Source: PGYR01 sp040264895
GTDB taxonomy: Bacteria; Bacteroidota; Ignavibacteria; Kapaibacteriales; UBA2268
Reading direction: 5' to 3'
Assembly: GCA_040264895.1 (NCBI GenBank)
Contig: JBDQHL010000011.1
Coordinates: forward strand, 1-36,247
Length of the DNA stretch: 36,247 nucleotides
Shown: one piece after another, positions 9,507-17,439 of the stretch
How the letters are laid out: every line of letters starts with the position of its first letter
Position numbering within the stretch: the stretch's first letter is position 1
Notes under the pieces: generated by a model
The model's database searches: none
The model's input: the letters and a program-made list of their open reading frames with translations, nothing else
Told to the model about the DNA's origin: nothing
Translations under genes and position numbers: made by a program

Positions 9507-10268
9507 ATGAAAAACATAATCATTACATTGATTCTAACTGTTGTATTCATGTCATGTAGCGATGATTCAAGTAATCCAACAGGTAATGATGACAAAGATA
9601 CCTCGGAAGTTGAAATCACTCATAATTACAAAAAGTATTTTGCATACTATCCATTCGATGGTGACGTTGCAGATAGTTCGGACTCTGATTATGATGGCAT
9701 AGTTAATGGAGCAATTTTTGCTCCTGATAGATTTGATTCAGCAAATTCTGCAATATTTTTTGACGGTGCTAGCCATATTAATTTGCCATATCCAGGAATG
9801 TTAGATTTCGATGGAGATTTTGCTGTTGCTTTTTGGTCAAATATAGGAGAGCAGAAAAACATAACTGAAGCAGGACATTTTGATTTAGTAGGAAATGCTA
9901 TTTGGTTCGAAGGTGGTTGGTTTGTTGGCGTCAATACTTTTCAGCAATATCAGACAATGACTTGGCTGAGAGAAAATGTTGGTGAGAGAATCGCTTATGA
10001 CAAAGAAACCTACTTCGATGAAGAGTGGCATCATATAGTCTACAATTTTGATAGAATTAATGATAATGAAACTCTGATAAAGCTGTATATAGATGGTGAA
10101 GAAAAAATGGCGAAGTCTACTAACACACCTAGCCACATGAACTATATACCTAATATAGGGGCAAGGGTTGACTTGACTTCATATTTCACAGGTACAATAG
10201 ATGATTTGGTAATTCATGATGAATTGATAACTAGAGCAGATATAGATTCGTTGATGGGGAATTATTAA
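9507..10268 (+). CDS. LamG-domain lipoprotein
   Basis: A 253-residue protein with a lipoprotein signal (LTVVFMSCSDDSS, Cys17 as likely lipidated residue, followed by an acidic Ser/Asp linker). The rest is a concanavalin-like/LamG jelly-roll: YYPFDGDVADSSDSDYDGIV at the start, GASHINLPYPGMLDFDGDF, EEWHHIVYNFDR, LYIDGEEK, and the closing FTGTIDDLVIHDELITRADI. These are the standard landmark strands of LamG-3 domains, which bind glycans or proteins at the cell surface. The next gene starts 6 bp downstream, so the two are probably cotranscribed. Confidence 0.85.
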   Translation: MKNIIITLILTVVFMSCSDDSSNPTGNDDKDTSEVEITHNYKKYFAYYPFDGDVADSSDSDYDGIVNGAIFAPDRFDSANSAIFFDGASHINLPYPGMLDFDGDFAVAFWSNIGEQKNITEAGHFDLVGNAIWFEGGWFVGVNTFQQYQTMTWLRENVGERIAYDKETYFDEEWHHIVYNFDRINDNETLIKLYIDGEEKMAKSTNTPSHMNYIPNIGARVDLTSYFTGTIDDLVIHDELITRADIDSLMGNY

Positions 10269-10274
10269 ATATTT

Positions 10275-11163
10275 ATGCCCAAATGGAACTATATTATATT
10301 GATTTTATTTCTTTTTTACTCTTTGAACAAAGCTAATGAGTTCGGTGATGTGCTCATAAATGAGATTATGTTCGATGTTGGCCAGACAGGGTATGAATAC
10401 ATAGAAATATATAACACTACTACAGACACTTTATCTATTGATGGTTGGTATTTTGCAGATGAATCAGATGTATTGAGAAATAGATTTAATAGAATAATAA
10501 CAACTCTCTTGTTACCACCAAGTGGGTATGCTATTATTGCAAATGATAGCTTGGCTTACTATAGTACAGAACCTGACATGAAGGGAGTATGTATTGATGA
10601 CTGAATCATCGTTTAGCTTGAATAATGGTGGGGATATGTTCCAGATTATGGATAGTGATATGGCTGTGTTAGACTCAGTTCGGTATAGCGATGATTGGCA
10701 CGAGGATTACCTCACCGAAACTAAAGGTATAAGTCTTGAGAAATTACAACCCAGTTTACCAAGCAATGAAAGAACAAATTGGCTGAGTTGTACAGATGAG
10801 AATGGTGGAACACCGATTGCTCCAAATAGCTATTCGGGAGTAATGACTAATAGTGGCACTATTACTGTGACTCCAAATCCTTATTCACCTAGTTCATCGA
10901 CCGAGCCTTACATAGTAATTGAGTTTGAGTCAGGGTATAGAAATGCTCTTTATGATTGTACCATATATTATGAAAATGGAACAGTTGCACGAAAGTTAGC
11001 TGAATCAAAATTTGTTGCTGAGCGTGGTATAATTACTTGGAACGGGCGAGACGAACGTGGAGACTTTTTGCCGCTTGGCCCTTATCCGGTTGTTGTAACA
11101 GTTACCGACCAGCGAGCTGGCAAGTCGGTAATGCTTAAAGAATTGATTGTGATTGCGAATTAG
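10275..11163 (+). pseudogene. lamin-tail domain protein with FlgD-like C-terminal domain, frameshifted
   Basis: Two overlapping reading frames encode one protein. The first (10275-10604) has a signal peptide and the first half of a lamin-tail (LTD) domain: DVLINEIMFDVGQTGYEYIE, DTLSIDGWYFADES, LLPPSGYAIIANDS. The second frame (open from 10582 to 11163) continues the same domain with SSFSLNNGGDMFQIMD and ends with a FlgD-Ig-like module (TPNPYSPSSSTEPY, GIITWNGRDERGD, GPYPVVVTVTDQ). LTD plus FlgD-like sorting domain is a common secreted layout in this bacterial group. A one-base indel between 10582 and 10609 separates the halves. The expected intact length is about 296 residues. It may be a true pseudogene, a sequence error (the AAGGGAG run is a candidate) or, less likely, programmed frameshifting. 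Confidence 0.75.
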
Positions 11164-11171
11164 AATTAGTT

Positions 11172-13445
11172 TTACTTATTCACTATCGCTACTTTTACTA
11201 CTTGCGATTCATCTTTTGTTTCTGATACGGAATATAGTAAGTACACACCTGGCGAAGCTTTTTGCCCATTCTCATTTCTCCCGTCCCAAGTGGTCACTCG
11301 GCTGTTTACCTTTATTTTTTTAACTAATTCACCATTGATAGTTACAATTCTGATATCACTGTTTTCTGCTAGACCTTCTATAGTTAGCATATCGTCTCTG
11401 CGATTGTCAAATGGCTGAGGGAACACCTTAACATCATAAGTTTCTAGTGGCTTAACAGCACTTGTCTGTAAGCTATACATACCCTGGTCAGTACCAATAT
11501 ACATTCTACCAGTATTCTCATCATATTCAAGTGAGTAAAGCTCGTTTGTTGGTAATGGACTATTGTCTTTGTTTATAGTCTTAATTACATCTTCACCTTC
11601 AGGATCTAATACAAAAAGTCCGTCGGCTGTGGCTACCCATTTGTTGTCAGTTGCGTCAACTACAATCTCTCTTACGTTCTGGTTTGCCATAGCTCTTACA
11701 TTTACAATAATTGGAGTAGCGTTGTTAAATACTGCCGAAGGGTTAACTATTCTATTTACTCCACCAACAGTGCCAATCCATAGTGTTCCTTGTTTGTCAG
11801 TTACTACAGCAGTTTGAGTATTACTTATCAAATCAGAATTGTTTGTGGTTAGTAAACCACATATATCATCAGTTTTATCAGTGAGGGTACCTCTGTCATT
11901 GTAATATGTTAGACCTATTGGTAACTCAGCGCCATATAGCTTTACATCAGCACCCGATGAACCTACCCATTTGGTTCTGTTCAAATCAACTTCCATTTTA
12001 AAAGTACTTCTTCTTTGGCTACCTAAGCAATGAAAAATAGTTTCATATTCCCCGGTGGGTGTGCGAACTACAAACAATGGTCCATTACCTGAGTTACCCC
12101 AATTTACAATCCATAAGTTGCCTTGCTCATCTTCGTATGTGTCACCAGTTATAGTAAAGCTACCAGTTCCAGTTATTGTTTCTAAAGGGCTATTGTCAAA
12201 ATTTATTGAGCTCATATTTTCTCTTTCGCCATTAGGGAAAATATACAAACCACCTCCAAAAGTACTGGCAGTTATATCACCATTATCTAATTCGTTTATT
12301 CTGACAACTCTATTCTCATCAAAAACTGGGTAATCTGTTCTGTTGTAGTATCCCCATTCTCCATCTTCTAAAAACATTAGTGCTCTGTTTCTTATTTCAT
12401 TCGATCCTACTCTACCAGTACCAGCCCATAGTGTTCCTTTCGAATCCACGAATATATCCGCAAAGCCATTAGTAATTGGTGAGTTTGGTCTTATAGTTTC
12501 TTGTGTTTCACCGTCTATTATTTGTATACCGGCTGTGCTTCCAATGTATATTTTCTCATTATTGTCATCGAATTGAATTCCATTAACAAATTGATCTATT
12601 TTGAATACCCCTCGGTGCGAAGGAAACTCTTTCATTTCATTGTCCAAAAAGTAATAAAGCTGATTGTTTTTTGAGACTAACCCTTTGATTAATCTCTCAT
12701 CAAAACTGAATAAGTTTTTGAGTGAGTCATTTTCCCATATATATATATTATCGCCCGACGTTGCATATAGTTGATTGTTTATCCATTTCAGGCTCAATAT
12801 ATCTTCCGAATCGAACTGTTCTGAAGGCACTATAGTTTCCCAATCGTATCTGTTGGCTATGCTATTGTCTAAGTCAGTGTAAACAATTCCGCCAGCAGTG
12901 GCTAACCATATTCTGTTATCATATATTTCTATTTCGTAAACTTCAGTACCTGGGTTTACATCGGCAAATCTTTTTACATCTTCTATAGTTACATTTTCCT
13001 CGTGATTGAAAACCACTAACCCAAATCCACCTGCTATATAGACTTTCTCCTCAATTATGACCATATCATTTATTTGTGGATTAGGGAAGTTTGCGTTGCA
13101 AATATCGAATATGCCACTCCACTCACCATCTAAATAAATATCAAATACACCGTCGACATAGCCAACGAAAACTTTATCAGATGCTTCGTCATGTGTTATA
13201 TATTGAGCATTTATCCTACTTAGAGATTCTATATTAGAAAATTGCTCTGTGTCTGTATTGTTAGTATTTGCAAAATAAATTCCACCTCGGGTAGCAACAT
13301 ATATATTGTCGCCATCCTTGTCTAGTGAATTTACTTCGTATAAGGATGTGTATGCTTTCCAGTCAGATATTTGTAGCTCTTGTGCTACTAATTGAATATT
13401 GCAGATAGTACCTAAAGCAATAATAGAAACAATGAGTTTTAACAT
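11172..13445 (-). CDS. PorZ-like two-propeller protein with FlgD-like C-terminal domain
   Basis: 757 residues. Signal peptide at the N-terminus, then LQISDWKAYTSLYEVNSLDK and many short beta-propeller repeats of the two-component-regulator type (NIYVATRGGIYF, KVFVGYVDGVF, RIWLATAGGIVYT, TLWIGTVGGVNRI, NKWVATADGLFVL, RMYIGTDQGMYSL). It closes with a FlgD-Ig-like domain (VKVFPQPFDN, VTTWDGRNENGQKASPGVY). Two propellers followed by a C-terminal sorting-type domain, at about 760 residues, match PorZ, the surface component of the type IX secretion system that works with PorU in processing cargo. Family assignment rests on layout and the N-terminal DW-Y start. Other propeller proteins share the repeats. 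It is convergent with the LTD gene with only 8 bp between stops. Confidence 0.7.
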   Translation of the reverse strand: MLKLIVSIIALGTICNIQLVAQELQISDWKAYTSLYEVNSLDKDGDNIYVATRGGIYFANTNNTDTEQFSNIESLSRINAQYITHDEASDKVFVGYVDGVFDIYLDGEWSGIFDICNANFPNPQINDMVIIEEKVYIAGGFGLVVFNHEENVTIEDVKRFADVNPGTEVYEIEIYDNRIWLATAGGIVYTDLDNSIANRYDWETIVPSEQFDSEDILSLKWINNQLYATSGDNIYIWENDSLKNLFSFDERLIKGLVSKNNQLYYFLDNEMKEFPSHRGVFKIDQFVNGIQFDDNNEKIYIGSTAGIQIIDGETQETIRPNSPITNGFADIFVDSKGTLWAGTGRVGSNEIRNRALMFLEDGEWGYYNRTDYPVFDENRVVRINELDNGDITASTFGGGLYIFPNGERENMSSINFDNSPLETITGTGSFTITGDTYEDEQGNLWIVNWGNSGNGPLFVVRTPTGEYETIFHCLGSQRRSTFKMEVDLNRTKWVGSSGADVKLYGAELPIGLTYYNDRGTLTDKTDDICGLLTTNNSDLISNTQTAVVTDKQGTLWIGTVGGVNRIVNPSAVFNNATPIIVNVRAMANQNVREIVVDATDNKWVATADGLFVLDPEGEDVIKTINKDNSPLPTNELYSLEYDENTGRMYIGTDQGMYSLQTSAVKPLETYDVKVFPQPFDNRRDDMLTIEGLAENSDIRIVTINGELVKKIKVNSRVTTWDGRNENGQKASPGVYLLYSVSETKDESQVVKVAIVNK

Positions 13446-13496
13446 TATATAATCGAATTATTAATTAATAAAAGATGGTACCAATGATTTATATTT

Positions 13497-13964
13497 TCAC
13501 TCATTAATTTGTTGTAAAACTGAAATCATGTTCAGCGTAGTTTCAGCAGCTTCGTAACCTTTATTTCCTTTGTTTCCACCTGCTCTTGCAAATGCTTGGT
13601 CCGAATCGTCAGTAGTGAGCAATCCAAACCCAATAGGAACACCAGTTTCAAGCATAGTATCTGTTATACCACGCGAACAGTCACCTGCAACGAAATCGAA
13701 GTGAGGAGTTTCGCCCCTAATTACACACCCAAGCGCGACTATACCGTCGAAGTTGCCAGTTTTAGCAAGTGAATTACACGCCAACGGTAGCTCATAAGCA
13801 CCATCAACAACTAAAGTAGTTATGTTTTCTTCGGATACTCCCTTTTTACTAAGAGCCTGATAGCTACCTGCTAACAACTTTTCGGTAATTATTTCGTTCC
13901 AAGTTGTAGTAATTACGGCAATTCTACAATTTTTGTTCACTTTTGTCGGAATTATTTTTCTCAT
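13497..13964 (-). CDS. ribH: 6,7-dimethyl-8-ribityllumazine synthase
   Basis: Penultimate riboflavin synthesis enzyme, condensing 5-amino-6-ribitylaminouracil with 3,4-dihydroxy-2-butanone 4-phosphate. 155 residues, the usual length of the small icosahedral family. Landmarks: VITTTWNE (substrate-ring Trp), GAYELP at 55-60, GCVIRGETPHFDFVA with the catalytic His88, GFGLLTTDD, Arg127 in ARAGG and KGNKGYEAA. All active-site residues are present. It stands alone without other rib genes in the window and is divergent from the prolyl isomerase gene. Confidence 0.96.
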   Translation of the reverse strand: MRKIIPTKVNKNCRIAVITTTWNEIITEKLLAGSYQALSKKGVSEENITTLVVDGAYELPLACNSLAKTGNFDGIVALGCVIRGETPHFDFVAGDCSRGITDTMLETGVPIGFGLLTTDDSDQAFARAGGNKGNKGYEAAETTLNMISVLQQINE

Positions 13965-13999
13965 AATGATAGTAATTTAGTTATTATAATATAATTACT

Positions 14000-14007
14000 T
14001 AACTTTG
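14000..14007 (+). promoter_or_regulatory. candidate -7 box (TAnnTTTG) upstream of FKBP isomerase
   Basis: TAACTTTG matches the Bacteroidota -7 consensus exactly and lies 61 bp before the ATG at 14069, in the divergent ribH/FKBP gap. No clear -33 TTTG is present at the usual spacing. Confidence 0.4.
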
Positions 14008-14068
14008 TTGCTTATACAAAAAGTTAAAAACGAAATTTACATTTTTAATAAATCTAAAAGGATAATAT

Positions 14069-14767
14069 ATGAAATTAATGAACTTATTTGTAATCGGAGC
14101 CATATTATTTGGTATTGCTTGTACAGATATGAACGGACAGGTAGAATTGAAAACTGAGCAAGATTCATTAGCTTACGCTATTGGTTTACAATGGGGTAAA
14201 AACCTAATGGTTGATGATTTGAAGTTAAATTCTGAAGTTATAAAAGCCGGATTGGAAGACGCTTACAAAGAAGCACCAAAGCTGACTGACGCAGAGATGC
14301 AAACAATACTAACTAGCTTGCAACAAAAATTGCAAGACAAAAGAATGAAAGAACAACAACAAGCTTCATCTAAAAATTTAGAAAAAGCTGATGCGTTTTT
14401 AGCAAAAAATAAATCTGCAAATGGTGTGAAAACTACTGCTAGTGGTTTGCAATACCAAGTGATGAAGGAAGGTAACGGTGTATCGCCCAAAGCTACTGAT
14501 AATGTGAAAGTTCACTATCACGGTACTTTGTTAGACGGCACTGTGTTTGATAGCTCTGTACAAAGAGGCGAGCCAGCAGAATTTCCACTTAACAGAGTAA
14601 TTCCTGGTTGGACTGAAGGTCTTCAGTTAATGAAAAAAGGTGCGAAGTACAAATTCTTTATACCTCCTGGCTTAGCTTACGGGGCACAAGGAGCTGGTAC
14701 AATTGGACCAAACTCGCTACTTATTTTTGAAGTTGAGTTAATTGACGTTACTCCACCAACAAAATAA
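14069..14767 (+). CDS. FKBP-type peptidyl-prolyl cis-trans isomerase, exported
   Basis: 232 residues. A signal sequence with a possible lipobox (FGIAC, Cys18) is followed by an FkpA-type dimerisation helix region (SLAYAIGLQWGKNL to about residue 115) and a C-terminal FKBP domain (about 120-230). FKBP landmarks are YHGTLLDGTVFDSS, EFPLNRVIPGWTEGLQLMKKG, FIPPGLAYGAQGAG and LIFEVELIDV. This is the Mip/FkpA layout: a dimeric envelope folding catalyst acting on prolyl bonds of exported proteins. Start chosen because the signal peptide begins directly there, with an AAAGGATAA ribosome-binding-like stretch just upstream. A strong terminator follows. Confidence 0.93.
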   Translation: MKLMNLFVIGAILFGIACTDMNGQVELKTEQDSLAYAIGLQWGKNLMVDDLKLNSEVIKAGLEDAYKEAPKLTDAEMQTILTSLQQKLQDKRMKEQQQASSKNLEKADAFLAKNKSANGVKTTASGLQYQVMKEGNGVSPKATDNVKVHYHGTLLDGTVFDSSVQRGEPAEFPLNRVIPGWTEGLQLMKKGAKYKFFIPPGLAYGAQGAGTIGPNSLLIFEVELIDVTPPTK

Positions 14768-14789
14768 TAGTCGATAAATATAACTATTG

Positions 14790-14828
14790 AATAAGCCCAA
14801 CCTAATTGGTTGGGCTTATTTTTGTATC
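14790..14828 (+). terminator. intrinsic terminator after the FKBP gene
   Basis: A perfect 13-bp stem (AATAAGCCCAACC at 14790-14802 and its complement at 14808-14820) with a 5-base loop is followed by a T-run. It lies 23 bp after the FKBP stop codon. Confidence 0.93.
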
Positions 14829-14859
14829 TATGGATAGGTTCTCTGCTGAAAAAACTAGA

Positions 14860-15060
14860 CTTAAATTATCATTGCGAAAACTCAGAGCGAAGTGAAGAGG
14901 ATGGGTCAATCTCACAATAAAAAAAGATAGCCGGGCTTCGCTCGCTATGACGGCTAATCCTCCCAGCCTCCTTTGTCAAGGAGGAGCTAGACCTGTCCCA
15001 ATCGAAGGAGTTCTAATCCTTGTAATTCCTCCCTGATAATGACGGACTTAATTCTTCAAC
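14860..15060. repeat. intergenic cluster of dispersed repeat elements
   Basis: No reading frame of interest. The left part (about 14870-14953) has a REP-like unit with the words ATTGCG, GAGCGAAGTGAAGAGGA, then CTTCGCTCGCTATGACGG, which resembles GC-richer palindromic repeats dispersed in many genomes of this group. At 14954-14990 there is a 37-bp element that occurs again, identical and in the same orientation, at 21229-21265; it contains the hairpin CCTCCTT-TGTC-AAGGAGG. The stretch at 15000-15050 (CTAATCCTTGTAATTCCTCCC, CTGATAATGACGGAC) looks like a decayed relative of the 21370-21395 segment. Base composition is visibly GC-richer than the flanks. Confidence 0.75.
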
Positions 15061-15102
15061 GTCAAGTCGAAATTACTACATCGTTGTGGCATATTCTCAC
15101 CC

Positions 15103-15138
15103 AAAAAAAAAGGCAAATGAGAAAAACTCATCTGCCTT
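15103..15138 (-). terminator. intrinsic terminator after rny
   Basis: An 11-bp stem with one mismatch (AGGCAAATGAG at 15111-15121 and CTCATCTGCCT at 15127-15137) has a loop of five A. Read on the minus strand it is followed by an eight-U run (15110-15103). It ends the rny transcription unit. Confidence 0.9.
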
Positions 15139-15164
15139 ATTATAATTAATCGTAATTGACTGAG

Positions 15165-16733
15165 TTATTTAGCCATTGCTACTGCTCTTTTCTCTCTGAT
15201 TACTGTTACCTGAATCTGTCCTGGATATTCCATATCCTCTTGAATTCTATTAGCTATTTCGTCAGCCATTTCGTCAGCAGTAGTATCATTTACTACAGTT
15301 GGTTCTACAATTACTCTTAGGTCACGGCCTGCTTGAATTGCGTAAGTTTTGATAACACCATCCCATTGGTTAGCAATAGATTCTAACTTCTCTAATCTCT
15401 TGATGTAGTTTTCAAGTGATTCACGTCTTGCACCTGGTCTTGCACCACTGATTGAATCAGCGGCTTGAACTAGTACTGCAATTGGAGTTTCCATTTCAAT
15501 ATCTTCGTGGTGAGCACCAATAGCGTTGCATATAACTGGCTTTTCTTTGTACTTCATTGCCAGTTCCATACCAACCATTGCGTGCGGACCTTCCATTTCT
15601 TTGGGAGCACACTTACCAATATCATGTAGCAATGCAGCTCTTTTGGCAGTGTTGATATCTAAATCAAGTTGCGCTGCCATAATACCACATATATTAGCAA
15701 CTTCAATAGAGTGATTGAGTAGGTTTTGACCATAACTAGAACGGTACTTCATTTTACCAATAAAGTAAACAAGACCAGATTTCATATTAGAAAGACCTAA
15801 GTCAAGTAGTGCTTTGTGACCTACTTCAACTATTTCTTCCTCTAATTCTTTCTCAGTTTTGTTTACAATCTCTTCTATTCTTGCTGGGTGAATTCTACCA
15901 TCTAGCATCAAAGTCTCTAGTGAACGCTTAGCTACTTCTCTTCTGAAAGGATCGTAACCAGATATTATTACAGCTTCCGGCGTGTCATCAATAATCAAGT
16001 CAATACCAGTAGCTGCTTCGAAGGCACGTATATTACGTCCTTCACGCCCAATTATTCTACCTTTCATGTCATCGCTCTCTAGCTGAACTACTGAAACTGT
16101 ATTGTCAATAGCTATGTCAGAAGCAGATCTTTGTATTGCTCCCACAACTATATTCACGGCTTCTTTTCTAGCTTTTAGTTTGTAGTCTTCTCGTATTTGG
16201 TTTAGCTTTTGTGCAGAGCGTTTTCTAACACTTGTTGCCAACTCTTCGTAGATTTGCTTTCTTGCTTCTTCACGAGACATACCAGAAACTTGTTCTAGTT
16301 TGTGGGTCATCTCATCAAACATCTGATCTGTTTTATTTTCTTTCTCGTTCAGAGTTTTTTCTTTTCTTTTTAGGTCTTGTTCAAAATTATGCAAGTTTTT
16401 TTCCTTTTTCAGGATAATATCAAGTTTTTCGTCAATACCTTTTTCACGGGTTTGTACAGCAGTTACTTTTATCCTAAGCTCTTCTTTCTTCGATTTGTAA
16501 GTATTGTTGAACTCTTGCTTTTTCTTCTGCCACTCTTCTTTTATTTCTTGTTTTTTCTCTTTCTTTATTCGGTTTGATTTTTCGTAAGCATTGTCCACAA
16601 TACCTTTGGCCTTTTTCTCGGCTTCCGCTATTTTCTTGTCGCCAACCTTTTTACCAGCGAAGTAAGCAATAGCACCTAATACAGCTGCAACTGCAATACC
16701 CACGCCAATGTCTAGCATTATTGAATCGTCCAT
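15165..16733 (-). CDS. rny: ribonuclease Y
   Basis: Membrane-anchored endoribonuclease that initiates mRNA decay. 522 residues, the usual family length. Order: N-terminal membrane helix (about 6-26), long Lys/Glu-rich coiled coil (about 30-200), a KH RNA-binding domain with the GREG loop (MKGRIIGREGRNIRAFE), and an HD metal-phosphohydrolase domain (LLNHSIEVANICGIMAAQL, then LLHDIGK with the HD pair, and GAHHEDIE), ending in a conserved C-terminal domain (TYAIQAGRDLRVIVEP). All catalytic motifs are present. It is the last gene of the pheT - coiled coil - zapA - RNA - rny block, and a terminator follows. Confidence 0.96.
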   Translation of the reverse strand: MDDSIMLDIGVGIAVAAVLGAIAYFAGKKVGDKKIAEAEKKAKGIVDNAYEKSNRIKKEKKQEIKEEWQKKKQEFNNTYKSKKEELRIKVTAVQTREKGIDEKLDIILKKEKNLHNFEQDLKRKEKTLNEKENKTDQMFDEMTHKLEQVSGMSREEARKQIYEELATSVRKRSAQKLNQIREDYKLKARKEAVNIVVGAIQRSASDIAIDNTVSVVQLESDDMKGRIIGREGRNIRAFEAATGIDLIIDDTPEAVIISGYDPFRREVAKRSLETLMLDGRIHPARIEEIVNKTEKELEEEIVEVGHKALLDLGLSNMKSGLVYFIGKMKYRSSYGQNLLNHSIEVANICGIMAAQLDLDINTAKRAALLHDIGKCAPKEMEGPHAMVGMELAMKYKEKPVICNAIGAHHEDIEMETPIAVLVQAADSISGARPGARRESLENYIKRLEKLESIANQWDGVIKTYAIQAGRDLRVIVEPTVVNDTTADEMADEIANRIQEDMEYPGQIQVTVIREKRAVAMAK

Positions 16734-16778
16734 TTGTTCTCCATGTAATGAATTAGCATGATAAGTAACAAAATAAAA

Positions 16779-17029
16779 GCGTTTACTATCCTATTAGACC
16801 ACAGCCATTAAGCACATGGCCTATGTGACGTGTTGAACCCAATTCAAACACGGTGGGTGAAAGCCCAACTATATCTAAAATCCGCCGATCCTTCTCCAGT
16901 TCTCTAAATAACCGAAGACTGATTAAATGTAATAGAAATCACATTTTGCGGCCCGATATCAATAATCGGAGTCTAACTCCCTATATAGTAGTTATAGATT
17001 CTATTACGTAAGACAAGAATAGTAAACGC
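16779..17029 (-). ncRNA. ssrS: structured RNA between zapA and rny, 6S RNA candidate
   Basis: This 251-nt stretch lies in a 358-bp gap that has no ORF. Its two ends pair: GCGTTTACTATTC (17029-17017, read on minus) with GGATAGTAAACGC (16791-16779), a 13-bp helix with one G-U pair. A U-rich tail (TTTTATTTTGTT) follows, as in a 3' end. Inside are local hairpins, notably 16852-16829 (CGTGTTTGAA / TTCAACACG around TTGGG), which resembles the TTGAAC...GTTCAA hairpin on the 3' side of the E. coli 6S bubble. In E. coli ssrS lies directly downstream of zapA, as here. A single long 6S-like rod was not obvious by eye and the length exceeds the usual about 185 nt. A structured RNA is well supported; the 6S name is inference. 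Confidence 0.6.
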
Positions 17030-17091
17030 GAGTTAATTCTGTTTATACTGCTAAGAATAAAAGTAGGGTAAAATGTATGAGATTGAGCAGA

Positions 17092-17382
17092 TTACGATAA
17101 TGATTCGGTAATTATGTTTGACATATTCGTTATTTCATTTTCCAGATAATCTAAACTCTCTTTGAACTTCATCTCATTAACTTTTGCCTCTTCGTATATA
17201 CTTAAGGCCGATAATGCAGCCACATCTTGCTCAGATGCAGATGGTGGTAATGCATTTTTTCTTATAAAATCGAACATTTCGTCAACCTTAGCAGCAGTAT
17301 CTCTTAAGTCTACTTCACTACTATCGTTAGACAAATTGTAATTTTTGTTTCCTAGTTTTACTTTTACAGTATTGCTCATCAA
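17092..17382 (-). CDS. zapA: cell division protein ZapA
   Basis: 96 residues, usual length. N-terminal beta-hairpin domain (NTVKVKLGNKNYNLSND), the linker helix (LRDTAAKVDEMFDFIRK), the conserved DVAALSALSIYEEAK helix and a C-terminal coiled coil (FKESLDYLENEITNMSNIIT). ZapA binds FtsZ and crosslinks protofilaments at the Z-ring. It follows the long coiled-coil gene by 57 bp and precedes the structured RNA. Confidence 0.9.
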   Translation of the reverse strand: MMSNTVKVKLGNKNYNLSNDSSEVDLRDTAAKVDEMFDFIRKNALPPSASEQDVAALSALSIYEEAKVNEMKFKESLDYLENEITNMSNIITESLS

Positions 17383-17439
17383 TCTTGTCTTTTTATTTAG
17401 TTCACACTTTGTAAACTATACTATAATATCAAAAATTAT

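Noticed and set aside
10582..11163. Second half of the LTD protein as an independent gene starting with TTG or ATG near 10594-10597
   Set aside because: It begins in the middle of the lamin-tail domain and has no signal peptide, so it is better read as the continuation of the first frame.
14860..15060. CRISPR-like array
   Set aside because: The repeat words are palindromic and varied and are not regularly spaced with unique spacers. No cas gene is in the window.
16734..17091. tmRNA or RNase P RNA in the zapA-rny gap
   Set aside because: There is no tRNA-like end with a CCA or peptide-tag frame for tmRNA, and no GAGGAAAGTCCGGGC-type conserved region for RNase P.
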